DNA of 64,000 nt from Accumulibacter jenkinsii (GTDB lineage Bacteria; Pseudomonadota; Gammaproteobacteria; Burkholderiales; Rhodocyclaceae): assembly GCA_036625225.1 (NCBI GenBank), contig JAZKUF010000002.1, forward strand, positions 1,054,001-1,118,000. Direction: 5' to 3'. Numbering within the stretch: the first letter of the stretch is position 1; every line of letters starts with the position of its first letter. Both the position numbers and the translations under genes were made by a program. This document shows, in pieces, positions 53,844-62,436 of this stretch. The notes below the pieces were generated by a model. That model searched no databases, was not told the DNA's origin, and saw nothing but the letters and a program-made list of their open reading frames with translations.

Positions 53844-54398
53844 ATGTTCACTGCCTGCAGCACGCGCGTCGCCGCTTGCCTTCGCCGGGTTCACCGCGCC
53901 CGCCTGCTCCCCCTGGCCGCGCTCCTGCTCGCGGCGCCAGCGCTCAGCGCCGACACCACCTACCGCTGGATCGACCCGAACACCGGCGGCACGGTCATCT
54001 CGGACCTGCCGCCACCGCCGGATGCCCGGCAGGTCACCCGCTACACGGGCAAGATCAGCGACGACGAGCGCCCGCTTCCCTACGGCGTCCGTCAGGCCAT
54101 GGAAAAGTTTCCGGTCATCCTGTACACCACTTCCGGCTGCCTCGCCGTCTGCAAGCAGGCGCGTGAATTGCTCAATGGTCGGGGCGTTCCGTTCTCGGAA
54201 AGAGTGCTCAACAGCGAGCAGGAAGTCGCCGATATCGACCAGCAACTCGGCGGTGAAGCCGTCATGCCGAGCCTCGTCGTTGGCCGCCAAAGTGCTCGCG
54301 GCTTCGCCCCGGCCACCTGGAATGCGCTTCTCGACGCCGCCACTTATCCGACCACCAGTCCCTATCGCGTCAGGCCGTCGGCCAACCCTGCGCCATGA
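53844..54398 (+). CDS. Exported DUF4124/glutaredoxin-like protein
   Basis: 184 residues. Signal peptide (LLPLAALLLAAPALSA, cleavage near residue 36), then a DUF4124 segment TTYRWIDPNTGGTVISDLPPP, then a glutaredoxin-like fold (residues about 90-170) with VILYTTSGCLAVCKQARELL and AVMPSLVVGRQSARGF. The two cysteines are C99 and C103, a CxxxC spacing instead of the CxxC of active glutaredoxins. A periplasmic thiol or metal-binding role is plausible but unproven. 17 bases after prlC, so perhaps co-transcribed. Confidence 0.8.
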   Translation: MFTACSTRVAACLRRVHRARLLPLAALLLAAPALSADTTYRWIDPNTGGTVISDLPPPPDARQVTRYTGKISDDERPLPYGVRQAMEKFPVILYTTSGCLAVCKQARELLNGRGVPFSERVLNSEQEVADIDQQLGGEAVMPSLVVGRQSARGFAPATWNALLDAATYPTTSPYRVRPSANPAP

Positions 54399-54432
54399 AA
54401 AAACGGCCCGGGAGTTTTTCACTCCCGGACCG
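54397..54432 (-). terminator. Rho-independent terminator of actP
   Basis: CGGCCCGGGAG (54404-54414) pairs with CTCCCGGACCG (54422-54432) with one mismatch; on the minus strand it is followed by TTTTTT. It lies 31 bases after the actP stop and faces the convergent prlC/DUF4124 genes. Confidence 0.8.
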
Positions 54433-54462
54433 TTCGACGCTCAAGTGCCATTTGAACGGGGC

Positions 54463-56151
54463 TTAGTGACCCGATCCCGTGGCAGCCCCGACGCCGGTTT
54501 CCGAACGGACTTTCTGTGCCGGGTAAAGCGAGCGCTCGAGTTGCGCCTGCGGGCTGTTATCCATCTTCGACACCAGATAGATCACCAGGAAAGCCGCGGT
54601 CATCGAAAACAGCGCCGGTGACGAGTAGGGGAAGAGCGCACTGCCTTTCGGGTTGTGCAGCACGGCTTCCCATACCGAAGCGGAAAGGATGGTCAGCATG
54701 ACCGAAGCGACCAGGCCGACGACGCCCCCGGCCACCGCCCCCTTGGTCGTGCAATCCTTCCAGAGGACCGACATGAAGAGCACCGGGAAGTTGGCCGAGC
54801 AGGCGATGGCGAAGGCCAGCATCACCATGTAGGCGACGTTCTCCTTCTCGAAGGCGATGCCGAGGAAAACCGCGACGATGCCCAGGCACACCGTGGTGAT
54901 CTTGGACACCCGCAGTTCGGACGCCGAGTCGGCCTTGCCCTGCTTGAACACCGTCGCGTAGAGGTCATGCGACACCGCCGAAGCGCCGGAGAGCGTCAGC
55001 CCGGCAACGACCGCCAGGATGGTGGCAAAAGCGACGGCCGAGATGAAGCCCAGGAAGACGTTGCCGCCGACCGCGTTCGAGAGGTGGATGGCGGCCATGT
55101 TGCCCCCGCCCTTCAGCCCTTTCGCCAGATCCCCATCGACGTAATACAGTTCGGGCGACTGGGTCAGCATGACGATGGCCCCGAAACCGATGATGAAGGT
55201 CAGGATGTAGAAGTAGCCGATCCAGGTGGTCGCCCAGCCGACCGACTTGCGGGCTTCCTTCGCACTCGGCACGGTGAAGAAACGCATCAGGATGTGCGGC
55301 AGACCGGCGGTCCCGAACATCAGCGCCATGCCGACCGAAATCGCCGATACCGGATCCTTGATCAGGCCGCCCGGCGACATGATCGCGTCGCCCTTGCTAT
55401 GAATGTCGACGGCCTTGGCAAACAGCGCTTCCGGGTTGAAATCGAACTGCCAGAGAACCGCCAGCGCCATGAAGGTGGCACCGGTCAGCAGCATGCAGGC
55501 CTTGATGATCTGCACCCAGGTGGTGGCCGTCATGCCGCCGAACAGCACGTAGCACATCATCAGCACGCCGACAATGATCACCGCATAGGTGTATTCAAGC
55601 CCGAAGAGGACCTTGATCAACTGACCGGCGCCAACCATCTGCGCGATCATGTAGAAGGCGACGACGACCAGCGAGCCGGTCGCCGCAAAGCTGCGCATCG
55701 GTGTTTGCGAGAAACGGTAGGCAGCGACGTCGGCAAAGGTGAATTTGCCCAGGTTGCGCAGCCGTTCGGCCATCAGGAAGGTGATCACCGGCCAGCCGAC
55801 CAGCCAGCCGATCGAGAAGATCAGGCCGTCGAAGCCGTTGGCGAAGACGAGGCCCGAGATACCGAGGAACGACGCCGCCGACATGTAGTCGCCGGCAATG
55901 GCGAGACCGTTCTGGAAACCGGTGATGCCGCCGCCGGCGGTGTAGAAGTCAGCCGCCGACTTGGTCTTCGCTGCCGCCCACTTGGTGATTCCCAGGGTGA
56001 TCGCGACAAAACCGGCGAACATGGCGATCGCCACCCAGTTGGTCGCCTGTTTCTGCGTGTTGCCCAGGTCAGCGCCGGCGGCAATCACGCCCCCGGCGGC
56101 GAGCAGCCCGAGCAGCAGGGCAATCGTGTTACGACTGTGGTTGCTGATCAT
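54463..56151 (-). CDS. actP: Cation/acetate symporter ActP
   Basis: 562 residues, sodium:solute symporter family with about 13 membrane segments. ActP-type features are KSAADFYTAGGGITGFQNGLAIAGDYMSAASFLGISG near the N-terminus and MFGTAGLPHILMRFFTVPSAKEARKSVGWAT. Imports acetate and probably glyoxylate or propionate using the ion gradient. The start overlaps the DUF485 gene by four bases, the usual yjcH-actP pairing. Acetate uptake fits polyphosphate-accumulating relatives. Confidence 0.95.
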   Translation of the reverse strand: MISNHSRNTIALLLGLLAAGGVIAAGADLGNTQKQATNWVAIAMFAGFVAITLGITKWAAAKTKSAADFYTAGGGITGFQNGLAIAGDYMSAASFLGISGLVFANGFDGLIFSIGWLVGWPVITFLMAERLRNLGKFTFADVAAYRFSQTPMRSFAATGSLVVVAFYMIAQMVGAGQLIKVLFGLEYTYAVIIVGVLMMCYVLFGGMTATTWVQIIKACMLLTGATFMALAVLWQFDFNPEALFAKAVDIHSKGDAIMSPGGLIKDPVSAISVGMALMFGTAGLPHILMRFFTVPSAKEARKSVGWATTWIGYFYILTFIIGFGAIVMLTQSPELYYVDGDLAKGLKGGGNMAAIHLSNAVGGNVFLGFISAVAFATILAVVAGLTLSGASAVSHDLYATVFKQGKADSASELRVSKITTVCLGIVAVFLGIAFEKENVAYMVMLAFAIACSANFPVLFMSVLWKDCTTKGAVAGGVVGLVASVMLTILSASVWEAVLHNPKGSALFPYSSPALFSMTAAFLVIYLVSKMDNSPQAQLERSLYPAQKVRSETGVGAATGSGH

Positions 56152-56465
56152 TTCTGGTTGGCCTCCCTGATGATCTCGGCGTTGAGATCATCAAACTCGG
56201 TGTTGGCGCGCCGGACGTAGATGTTGGTGATGATGATGGTGAACACGATGACACCGACGCCGAGCGGGATGCCGATCGAGGTCACCATTCCCGGCGCCAG
56301 CTTGGTCGCCAGCCATTCCTTGTCGAAGGCGATCAGCAGGATGTAGCCGTAGTAGGCAATGATCATCAGGATGCACATGAAGGTGCTGTAACTGGAGCGT
56401 TTGCGAACCAGCTCGTGGTATTTCGGATTGGCTTCGATGCGGGCAACGATGTCGTCTTTCACCAT
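56148..56465 (-). CDS. yjcH: DUF485 membrane protein (YjcH-like)
   Basis: 105 residues: IEANPKYHELVRKRSSYSTFMCILMIIAYYGYILLIAF then a second membrane segment, the DUF485 pattern. Always-paired small partner of ActP with unknown role. AAAGGAG lies two bases before ATG 56465 and five before the adjacent GTG 56462, so the GTG is an equally good start. A longer frame to 56567 is unlikely. Confidence 0.9.
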   Translation of the reverse strand: MVKDDIVARIEANPKYHELVRKRSSYSTFMCILMIIAYYGYILLIAFDKEWLATKLAPGMVTSIGIPLGVGVIVFTIIITNIYVRRANTEFDDLNAEIIREANQK

Positions 56466-56563
56466 TTCTCCTTTTAAATAATGAGGTAGAAAATCAGCTC
56501 TCGTGATCAGTTGCGTATCCTGACCCTGCTTGCTTACCCGAGTCTTACTACGGAACAGAATCC

Positions 56564-56590
56564 TCAAGATTTTGCCGCATATGCCGTAGA
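56564..56590 (+). promoter_or_regulatory. Sigma-28 (FliA)-like promoter before the YjfB-like gene
   Basis: TCAAGATT (56564-56571), an 11-base spacer, and GCCGTAGA (56583-56590), against the FliA consensus TAAAGTTT-N11-GCCGATAA: 6 of 8 and 5 of 8 matches with a perfect GCCG core and exact spacing. Start about 33 bases before the gene. Confidence 0.45.
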
Positions 56591-56629
56591 GAGGGGTTCA
56601 CGGGCAATCGATCATCGGAGGTGGAGATC

Positions 56630-56824
56630 ATGGAAGTGACTGGAATCGCCGCCGTGGCGACTGAAATGAGCCAGGCGAGAACCGCCGACGCGGTACAGAT
56701 GGCGATGTTCAGGAAGGTTCTGGACGTCCAGGAGCAAAGCGCGATGCAACTGATCGAAGCCGCTTCACGGGTAATTCCGAGCAATCCGCCGAACCTCGGC
56801 AATCACATCGACACCTCGGCCTAA
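56630..56824 (+). CDS. YjfB-like putative motility protein
   Basis: 64 residues from ATG 56630 (GGAGG upstream; GTG 56621 is an alternative). Text VTGIAAVATEMSQARTADAVQMAMFRKVLDVQEQSAMQLIEA resembles the YjfB_motility family of small proteins, with an ending in PPNLGNHIDTSA. Soluble helix followed by a flexible tail. Members often lie near flagellar genes; none are present here, but a sigma-28-like promoter precedes it. Role unknown. Confidence 0.7.
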   Translation: MEVTGIAAVATEMSQARTADAVQMAMFRKVLDVQEQSAMQLIEAASRVIPSNPPNLGNHIDTSA

Positions 56825-56882
56825 GCCAAGGTCGCCAGCAAGCGCCCTCGCCCGCTGGTGCGAGAGGGGCAGCGTGGGGATA

Positions 56883-56932
56883 AACGGTCATGGCTTTCAT
56901 GGTCGGGAGGATCTTGAAAAACCATGACCGTT
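56883..56932. repeat. Inverted repeat downstream of pfp
   Basis: AACGGTCATGG (56883-56893) and CCATGACCGTT (56922-56932) are a perfect 11-bp inverted repeat with a 28-base loop, 36 bases past the pfp stop and between two convergent genes. No T-run follows on either strand. Could be an mRNA 3' hairpin or a protein site. Confidence 0.5.
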
Positions 56933-56968
56933 AACCGATGGTAGCTGCTGCGCGACGCAGTCAGGTGC

Positions 56969-58675
56969 TCAACCGATCCTGAACATCAGCGACTCGGCGC
57001 CCGAATTGAGCGCCACGCTGATCGGCAGCTGATCGGTCGTCGGACCCCAGAACTGGCGCGGACCGGGGGACGCGAAGAGATCGCTGGCGGCCCAGTCTTT
57101 GCGGCGCGAGACGAAGTACTGCATGGCCGGCGAATCCATCCGGACCAGCGCTTTTTCGATCACGAACTCGTTCTTGCCATGGCGACGTTCGATGTTGAGC
57201 AGGCCGGCAAGCGGGATCGCCTGCGGCGTGCCGCCGGTGGTCAGGCCGGTGACCGTCGCCATGTAGCCGCTGCGCCCGTCGAGGATCAGCGAACCGGCGG
57301 TGAGGCCGAGGTTGTAGGTGTACGCGGCATCGAACCGGGTCGGCGCGCCGCAGCGGCCTTCGTAGCCGAGAAAATGATTGTGGGCAGCAAAAGGCACGCT
57401 GGCGTCGATCGCCTTGACCCGCTGCCGGGTCATGTCGATCAGCAACTGCTCGGTGGGGATCAGCGAGACCTGCAGGTTGCCGTGCGAATCGCGCTCGGCG
57501 AGCAGCATGTTGACGATATAGCTGGGCAGTGAGCCGAGCAGGTGAGCGTTTTCGGCACTGAGCCGGCTGGCGATGAAAGCCGGCTTGGCGTCTTCGGCCA
57601 GCGCGGAAAACTCGGCAACGTTGTGCGCGAGGACATCGTTCAACTCGGCGATCATGGCGTTCATCTCCGGGATGAACTCGATCAGGCCTTCGGGAACCAG
57701 CAGGACGCCGTAGTTCATCCCCTTGTGCGAGCGCTCGACGACGACCTGCGCGATGCGGTCGACGATACTCGCGAGCGACAGCTTGCTGGCCGCGATCTCT
57801 TCCGAGATCAGGGCAATTGCCGGCTTGGTCTGCAGCGCGACTTCGAGCGCCACGTGTGAAGCGGAACGTCCCATCAGCTTGACGAAATGCCAGTATTTGA
57901 GCGATGAGCTGGTGTCCTGCAGAATGTTGCCGACCATCTCGCTGTAGATGCGGGTGGCGGTGTCGAAACCGAACGAGATCGCCAGCAGGTCACCGACCTG
58001 CAGGTCGCCGTCGATCGTCTTCGGGACGCCGATCACCTGCACGCCCGAGCCGTCGGCCTTGACGCCGGCAAACAGCGACTCGGCGAGGACCGCGGCGTTG
58101 GTGTTGGAGTCGTCGCCGCCGACGACGACGATCGCGTCGAGTTCATGCCTGATGCAGGTCTCGCGGACCTGCGCGAACTGCTCGTCGCTCTTGATCTTGG
58201 TCCGGTCCGAACCGAGGAAGTCGAAACCACCGGTGTTGATGATGAAGTCGACGTTGGCGTCGGTGATCTCGAACAGAGAGCCCTTGAGCAGGCCTTTGGG
58301 ACCGGCCTTGACGCCAAAGAGCGTGTTGTCGGCGCCGAGGACCCGCTTGAGACCGCAGACCACGTTGTGGCCGCCGGCGGCCGGTCCGCCCGAGAAAAGG
58401 ACAGCGACGCGCTTGCCGCTGACCCGGGCAGCGCTGGCGCCGGTGGACGCGAGGACGACGTTGCCGGAAGCGGCGACGCTCTGCGGGAACTCTGCCTGCA
58501 CCGCGTCGCTGTCCTTGGTGCTCAGGACGCGCCCGGTGCTGCTGAAAGCGACCGGCTGGGGGTTGCTCGACGAGCCGAAAGCGGCACAGACCGGCAGCGG
58601 ATTCTGGCGCAGGGCCGTCTCGAAAATCGATCGGTGTGCTTCTGTGTTGAGTAGCTGTTCTACCAGGGTGCTCAT
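56969..58675 (-). CDS. pfp: Diphosphate--fructose-6-phosphate 1-phosphotransferase (PPi-PFK, long type)
   Basis: 568 residues, long-chain PfpB-like. Specificity residues are those of PPi enzymes: GGDDSNTNA (an aspartate where ATP enzymes have glycine) and PKTIDGDL. Also FSGGPAAGGHNVVCGL and KYWHFVKLMGRSASHVALEVAL. Reversibly phosphorylates fructose 6-phosphate with pyrophosphate, so it serves both glycolysis and gluconeogenesis. ATG 58675 with GAGGA seven bases upstream is preferred over 58696. Downstream of fba, separated by a terminator. Confidence 0.94.
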   Translation of the reverse strand: MSTLVEQLLNTEAHRSIFETALRQNPLPVCAAFGSSSNPQPVAFSSTGRVLSTKDSDAVQAEFPQSVAASGNVVLASTGASAARVSGKRVAVLFSGGPAAGGHNVVCGLKRVLGADNTLFGVKAGPKGLLKGSLFEITDANVDFIINTGGFDFLGSDRTKIKSDEQFAQVRETCIRHELDAIVVVGGDDSNTNAAVLAESLFAGVKADGSGVQVIGVPKTIDGDLQVGDLLAISFGFDTATRIYSEMVGNILQDTSSSLKYWHFVKLMGRSASHVALEVALQTKPAIALISEEIAASKLSLASIVDRIAQVVVERSHKGMNYGVLLVPEGLIEFIPEMNAMIAELNDVLAHNVAEFSALAEDAKPAFIASRLSAENAHLLGSLPSYIVNMLLAERDSHGNLQVSLIPTEQLLIDMTRQRVKAIDASVPFAAHNHFLGYEGRCGAPTRFDAAYTYNLGLTAGSLILDGRSGYMATVTGLTTGGTPQAIPLAGLLNIERRHGKNEFVIEKALVRMDSPAMQYFVSRRKDWAASDLFASPGPRQFWGPTTDQLPISVALNSGAESLMFRIG

Positions 58676-58716
58676 GCGTTGATCCTCGGTGTACAAGAAG
58701 AAGGTTGACCGGACAC

Positions 58717-58752
58717 AAAAAGGGCCAGCCCGGAGATGGACCAGCCCTTTTT
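58717..58752 (-). terminator. Rho-independent terminator after fba
   Basis: On the minus strand AAAAAGGGC and GCCCTTTTT (9 bp) extend inward by G-C and G-T pairs to a 15-bp stem with a six-base ATCTCC loop, followed by T. It starts 16 bases after the fba stop, so pfp must have its own promoter or rely on read-through. Confidence 0.8.
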
Positions 58753-58768
58753 CATGCCCGCAGGTCGA

Positions 58769-59842
58769 TCAGCCCAGGGTGCCGATGTTGTTGAGGTCGG
58801 CAAAGGCCTGCTTGAGGCGGGCCCGGAAAGCGTCTTCGCCCTTGCGCAGCCAGGCGCGCGGATCGTAGTACTTCTTGTTCGGCTTCTCGTCGCCCTCGGG
58901 ATTGCCGATCTGGCCCTGGAGATAGCCTTCGTTCTTCTTGTAGAAGCCCATCACGCCTTCCCAGAAGGCCCACTGCAGATCGGTGTCGATGTTCATCTTG
59001 ATGACGCCGTAGGAGATCGCCTCGCGGATTTCCTCGATCGTCGACCCCGAACCCCCGTGGAAGACGAAATTGACTGGATGCGCCTGGGTGCCGAACTTCT
59101 TCTGCACGTAATCCTGCGAATTCTTCAGGATGATCGGCTGCAGTTTGACGTTGCCCGGCTTGTAGACGCCATGCACGTTGCCGAAAGCGGCGGCGATGGT
59201 GAAGCGGTCGCTGACCTCGGACAACTGCTCGTAGGCGAGGGCCACGTCTTCGGGCTGGGTGTAGAGCTTCGAGCTGTCGACGCCGCTATTGTCGACGCCG
59301 TCCTCTTCGCCACCGGTGACGCCGAGTTCGATTTCGAGCGTCATTCCCATCTTGCTCATGCGCTCGAGGTAGCGCTTGCAGATTTCGATGTTTTCCTCGA
59401 TCGGCTCTTCCGACAGATCGAGCATGTGCGAGCTGTAGAGCGGCTTGCCGTGGGTCTTGAAGTACTTCTCGCCGGCATCGAGCAGGCCATCGATCCACGG
59501 CAGCAGCTTCTTGGCTGCGTGGTCGGTATGCAGCACGACGGTCGCACCATACAGTTCGGCGAGCAGGTGGATGTGCTGCGCACCCGAGATGCCGCCGGCG
59601 ATGCAGGCCCGCTGCGCGGCATTGTCGAGGCCCTTGCCGGCAAAGAATTGTGCGCCACCGTTCGAGAACTGGATGATCGCCGGCGAATTCAGCTCCTTGG
59701 CGGTTTCCATGACGGCGTTGACGGTGCTGGTGTTGATCACATTAACTGCCGGCAGCGCAAACTGCTTGGCCTTGGCCAGTTCGAAAACCGCTTGCAACGC
59801 GTCGCCGGAGGCGACGCCAGGTTGGATTTGTGTTGAGCTCAT
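58769..59842 (-). CDS. fbaA: Fructose-bisphosphate aldolase, class II (FbaA-type)
   Basis: 357 residues, class IIA like E. coli FbaA. Zinc ligands appear in VVLHTDHAAKK, GNVHGVY and FVFHGGSGST; the GVTGGEEDGVDN stretch is the class IIA signature. Cleaves or forms fructose bisphosphate in glycolysis, gluconeogenesis and the Calvin cycle. Many betaproteobacteria instead carry a class IIB CbbA beside pyk; here aldolase pairs with PPi-PFK. GGAAA precedes the ATG, and a 13-bp direct repeat lies upstream. Confidence 0.96.
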   Translation of the reverse strand: MSSTQIQPGVASGDALQAVFELAKAKQFALPAVNVINTSTVNAVMETAKELNSPAIIQFSNGGAQFFAGKGLDNAAQRACIAGGISGAQHIHLLAELYGATVVLHTDHAAKKLLPWIDGLLDAGEKYFKTHGKPLYSSHMLDLSEEPIEENIEICKRYLERMSKMGMTLEIELGVTGGEEDGVDNSGVDSSKLYTQPEDVALAYEQLSEVSDRFTIAAAFGNVHGVYKPGNVKLQPIILKNSQDYVQKKFGTQAHPVNFVFHGGSGSTIEEIREAISYGVIKMNIDTDLQWAFWEGVMGFYKKNEGYLQGQIGNPEGDEKPNKKYYDPRAWLRKGEDAFRARLKQAFADLNNIGTLG

Positions 59843-60281
59843 GATTGCTTTTTCCAGATTCGGTTGGTCGAAAGGTTCGAGGATTCGAGAAGGTCGAAAG
59901 GTTCAGATGCGAGAGGAAAACGGACACCCGAATGCCCGCTTCGGTAGAAGTATCTCTGCCGTTTACCGACTCGTCAAGCACCGTCTCTCTTCGCCCGGCC
60001 GAAACCCGAAAAGGCCCTCGCCCGGCGTCGCAATGCGCCACGCTGGCACTCGCCGGCGGGAGCCGCAAGCAGTCCTGCACGACTGCGGGTCGACCAGAAT
60101 TACCGGTTCATGCAGCGTCGATCGACCGCCGGCGAAGATCAGGATGCAGAACGAAGATGCCGGTGGCGGGCAAGGCGTGCGCGGGCGGCGCGGGGGATCC
60201 CCACGGCAGCGCCAGATGTGGGAAACTGCACCTCGCGCCGCCGTGCAGAGCCGGGGCGCTGACCCGTTCAGGAGAGAGTGA
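59843..60281. other. Intergenic region between fbaA and prc
   Basis: 439 bases between divergent genes. Apart from the direct repeat near fbaA, no gene, RNA or clear promoter was recognised; reading frames have no family resemblance. Confidence 0.5.
59866..59904. repeat. 13-bp direct repeat upstream of fbaA
   Basis: GGTCGAAAGGTTC occurs at 59866-59878 and 59892-59904, a 26-base period, 24-62 bases before the fbaA start. Spacing of about two and a half helical turns could suit a dimeric regulator; no regulator is known. Confidence 0.55.
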
Positions 60282-62435
60282 ATGACCAAGAGAATAATGT
60301 GGATTGTGCTTGCCTGGCTGCTGACCGTCCCGGCGCCAGCGATCGAATCCCAGGATTCCGAGCTGGCGAGGCTCGGGCCGCTGCCGCAGCAGAGGCAATC
60401 GGCGCGGTGGTCTGCGCAGATCCTGACGCGCTACCACTACAAGGCCGCACCGCTCGACGACGCGATGTCGGACAGGATCTTCACCAACTACCTCGAAGCC
60501 CTGGATGGCGACAAGATCTTCTTTCTCCAGTCCGACATCGACCGCTTTGCCGACGCCCGCCGGCAACTCGATGACGCGATTCTCGAGCAGGATCTCGGCA
60601 TTCCGTTTGCCCTCTTCGACCTGCAGCGGCGCCGTCTGGTCGAGCGCGTCTCGTATGCCCGAGAACTGCTCGGTCAGGAACCCGACTTCACCCTCAACGA
60701 GAGCTACCCACTGTCGCGCAAGAAGGCGACCTGGGCGACGAGCGAAGACGAGATTAAGGATCTGTGGCGCCGGCGCGTGAAGAACGACTGGCTGCGGCTG
60801 AAGCTGGCGGGGAAAGACCGCGCGGCGATCCGCGCGACGCTCGACAAACGCTACGAGACCTTGCTGACGCGCGACGCGAGAGTGAAGAGCGAGGACGTTT
60901 TCCAGATCTTCATGAATGCCTACGCGACCGCGATGGACCCTCACACCAACTACCTGGGACCGCGTGCCGCCGAGGATTTCGGCATCTCGATGCGGCTTTC
61001 GCTGGTCGGCATCGGCGCCGTGCTGCAGGAGCGCGACGAGTACACGACGGTGCGCGAGATCGTGCCAGGCGGCCCGGCTGCACTTTCAGGCAAGATCAAG
61101 GTCGGCGACCGGATCGTCGGCGTCGGCCAGGGAGCGCGGGCACCGGTCACCGATGTACTCGGCTGGCGTCTTGACGACGTCGTGGCCATGATCCGCGGCG
61201 AAAAAAACACCATCGTGACACTCGCCGTTCTGCCGGCCGGCGTCGGCCCGGACGGCAAGCCGACGCGAATCTCGCTCGCTCGCAAGAAAATCAGCATCGA
61301 GGCCCAGGCCGCCAGGAAGTCCATCATCGAGGCCAGGGACGGCACCAGCCGACGGCGGATCGGGGTCATCTCGCTACCGACTTTCTACGAAGACTTCGAC
61401 GCCCGCCGCAAGGGAGACGCGAATTACAAGAGCGCCACCCGTGACGTCTCTCGCCTGCTCGCCGAGTTGAAGAAGGAGCACGTCGACGGTGTCGTGGTCG
61501 ATCTGCGCAACAACGGCGGCGGCTCCCTGAGCGAAGCGGTCGCGCTGACCGGCCTGTTCATCGATCAGGGACCGGTGGTCCAGCAGCGCAACGCGCAAGG
61601 CGAGGTGCGGATCGAAAATGACCGGGACAGCGGTTTCGCCTGGAGCGGTCCACTCGCCGTGCTGATCAATCGCAGTTCTGCGTCGGCGTCGGAAATCTTC
61701 GCTGCGGCGATCCAGGACTACGGACGCGGCCTCGTCATCGGCGAGACGAGCTATGGCAAAGGCACCGTGCAGACGGTGGTCGACCTCAACGAAGTCGCTC
61801 ACGAGGACGAGGCACCCCTGGGTGAACTGAAAATGACCATCGCCCAGTTCTTCCGCGTCAATGGCGGCACGACGCAACTGCGAGGGGTCAGCCCGGATCT
61901 CACCTTGCCGAGTACCACCGACCCGCAGCAGTTCGGCGAGTCGAGCCTGGAGAACGCGCTGCCGTGGAGCGAGATCGAGGCGGCCGACTTTGTCCCTTCA
62001 GGCCGCGTGACGGCGCTGCTACCGCTGCTGCGCGCCCGGCACGATGCACGCGTGGCCAGAGACTCGGCGTTTCAGTACCTCCTCGAGGATCTCGCCGAAG
62101 CCGCTCTTCAACGCCAGAAGGAGCAGATTTCACTCAACGAAAACGAACGCCGCGCCGAGCGCGACCGGCAGGAGGCGAAGCAGAAATTGCGGGCCGGCAA
62201 GAGCCCGTCAACGACAGCGAAGACGCTCCGTCAGGACGATGGGCTGCTCGCCAGCGAGCGCGGCCTGAGCGCCGATCTGGCTGAAGAAAAGGCACAGAAG
62301 AAAAGCCGGGATGTGCTCCTGATCGAAAGCGCCCGCATCCTGAACGACGAGATCAGTCTCCTGAAAGCGAACACCCGGCTGGCGGCGCAGGTGCTGCCCG
62401 CAATGAAAGCGATGGCGACGACGCAAGCACCCTGA
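60282..62435 (+). CDS. prc: Carboxy-terminal (tail-specific) protease Prc
   Basis: 717 residues. Signal peptide (IVLAWLLTVPAPAIES), an N-terminal helical domain, a PDZ domain (about 235-330, REIVPGGPAALSGKIKVGDRIVGV), the S41 catalytic domain with the serine in NRSSASASEIFAAAI and lysine in SYGKGTVQTV, and a C-terminal DUF3340 helical part with EEKAQKKSRDVLL. Periplasmic; trims penicillin-binding protein 3 and degrades peptidoglycan hydrolases and SsrA-tagged proteins in E. coli. Ends two bases from the convergent acr3 stop. Confidence 0.96.
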   Translation: MTKRIMWIVLAWLLTVPAPAIESQDSELARLGPLPQQRQSARWSAQILTRYHYKAAPLDDAMSDRIFTNYLEALDGDKIFFLQSDIDRFADARRQLDDAILEQDLGIPFALFDLQRRRLVERVSYARELLGQEPDFTLNESYPLSRKKATWATSEDEIKDLWRRRVKNDWLRLKLAGKDRAAIRATLDKRYETLLTRDARVKSEDVFQIFMNAYATAMDPHTNYLGPRAAEDFGISMRLSLVGIGAVLQERDEYTTVREIVPGGPAALSGKIKVGDRIVGVGQGARAPVTDVLGWRLDDVVAMIRGEKNTIVTLAVLPAGVGPDGKPTRISLARKKISIEAQAARKSIIEARDGTSRRRIGVISLPTFYEDFDARRKGDANYKSATRDVSRLLAELKKEHVDGVVVDLRNNGGGSLSEAVALTGLFIDQGPVVQQRNAQGEVRIENDRDSGFAWSGPLAVLINRSSASASEIFAAAIQDYGRGLVIGETSYGKGTVQTVVDLNEVAHEDEAPLGELKMTIAQFFRVNGGTTQLRGVSPDLTLPSTTDPQQFGESSLENALPWSEIEAADFVPSGRVTALLPLLRARHDARVARDSAFQYLLEDLAEAALQRQKEQISLNENERRAERDRQEAKQKLRAGKSPSTTAKTLRQDDGLLASERGLSADLAEEKAQKKSRDVLLIESARILNDEISLLKANTRLAAQVLPAMKAMATTQAP

Positions 62436-62436
62436 G

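Noticed and set aside
59874..59889. GGTTCGA-like text resembling a tRNA T-arm
   Set aside because: No acceptor or anticodon arm can be folded around it; it belongs to the direct repeat upstream of fbaA.
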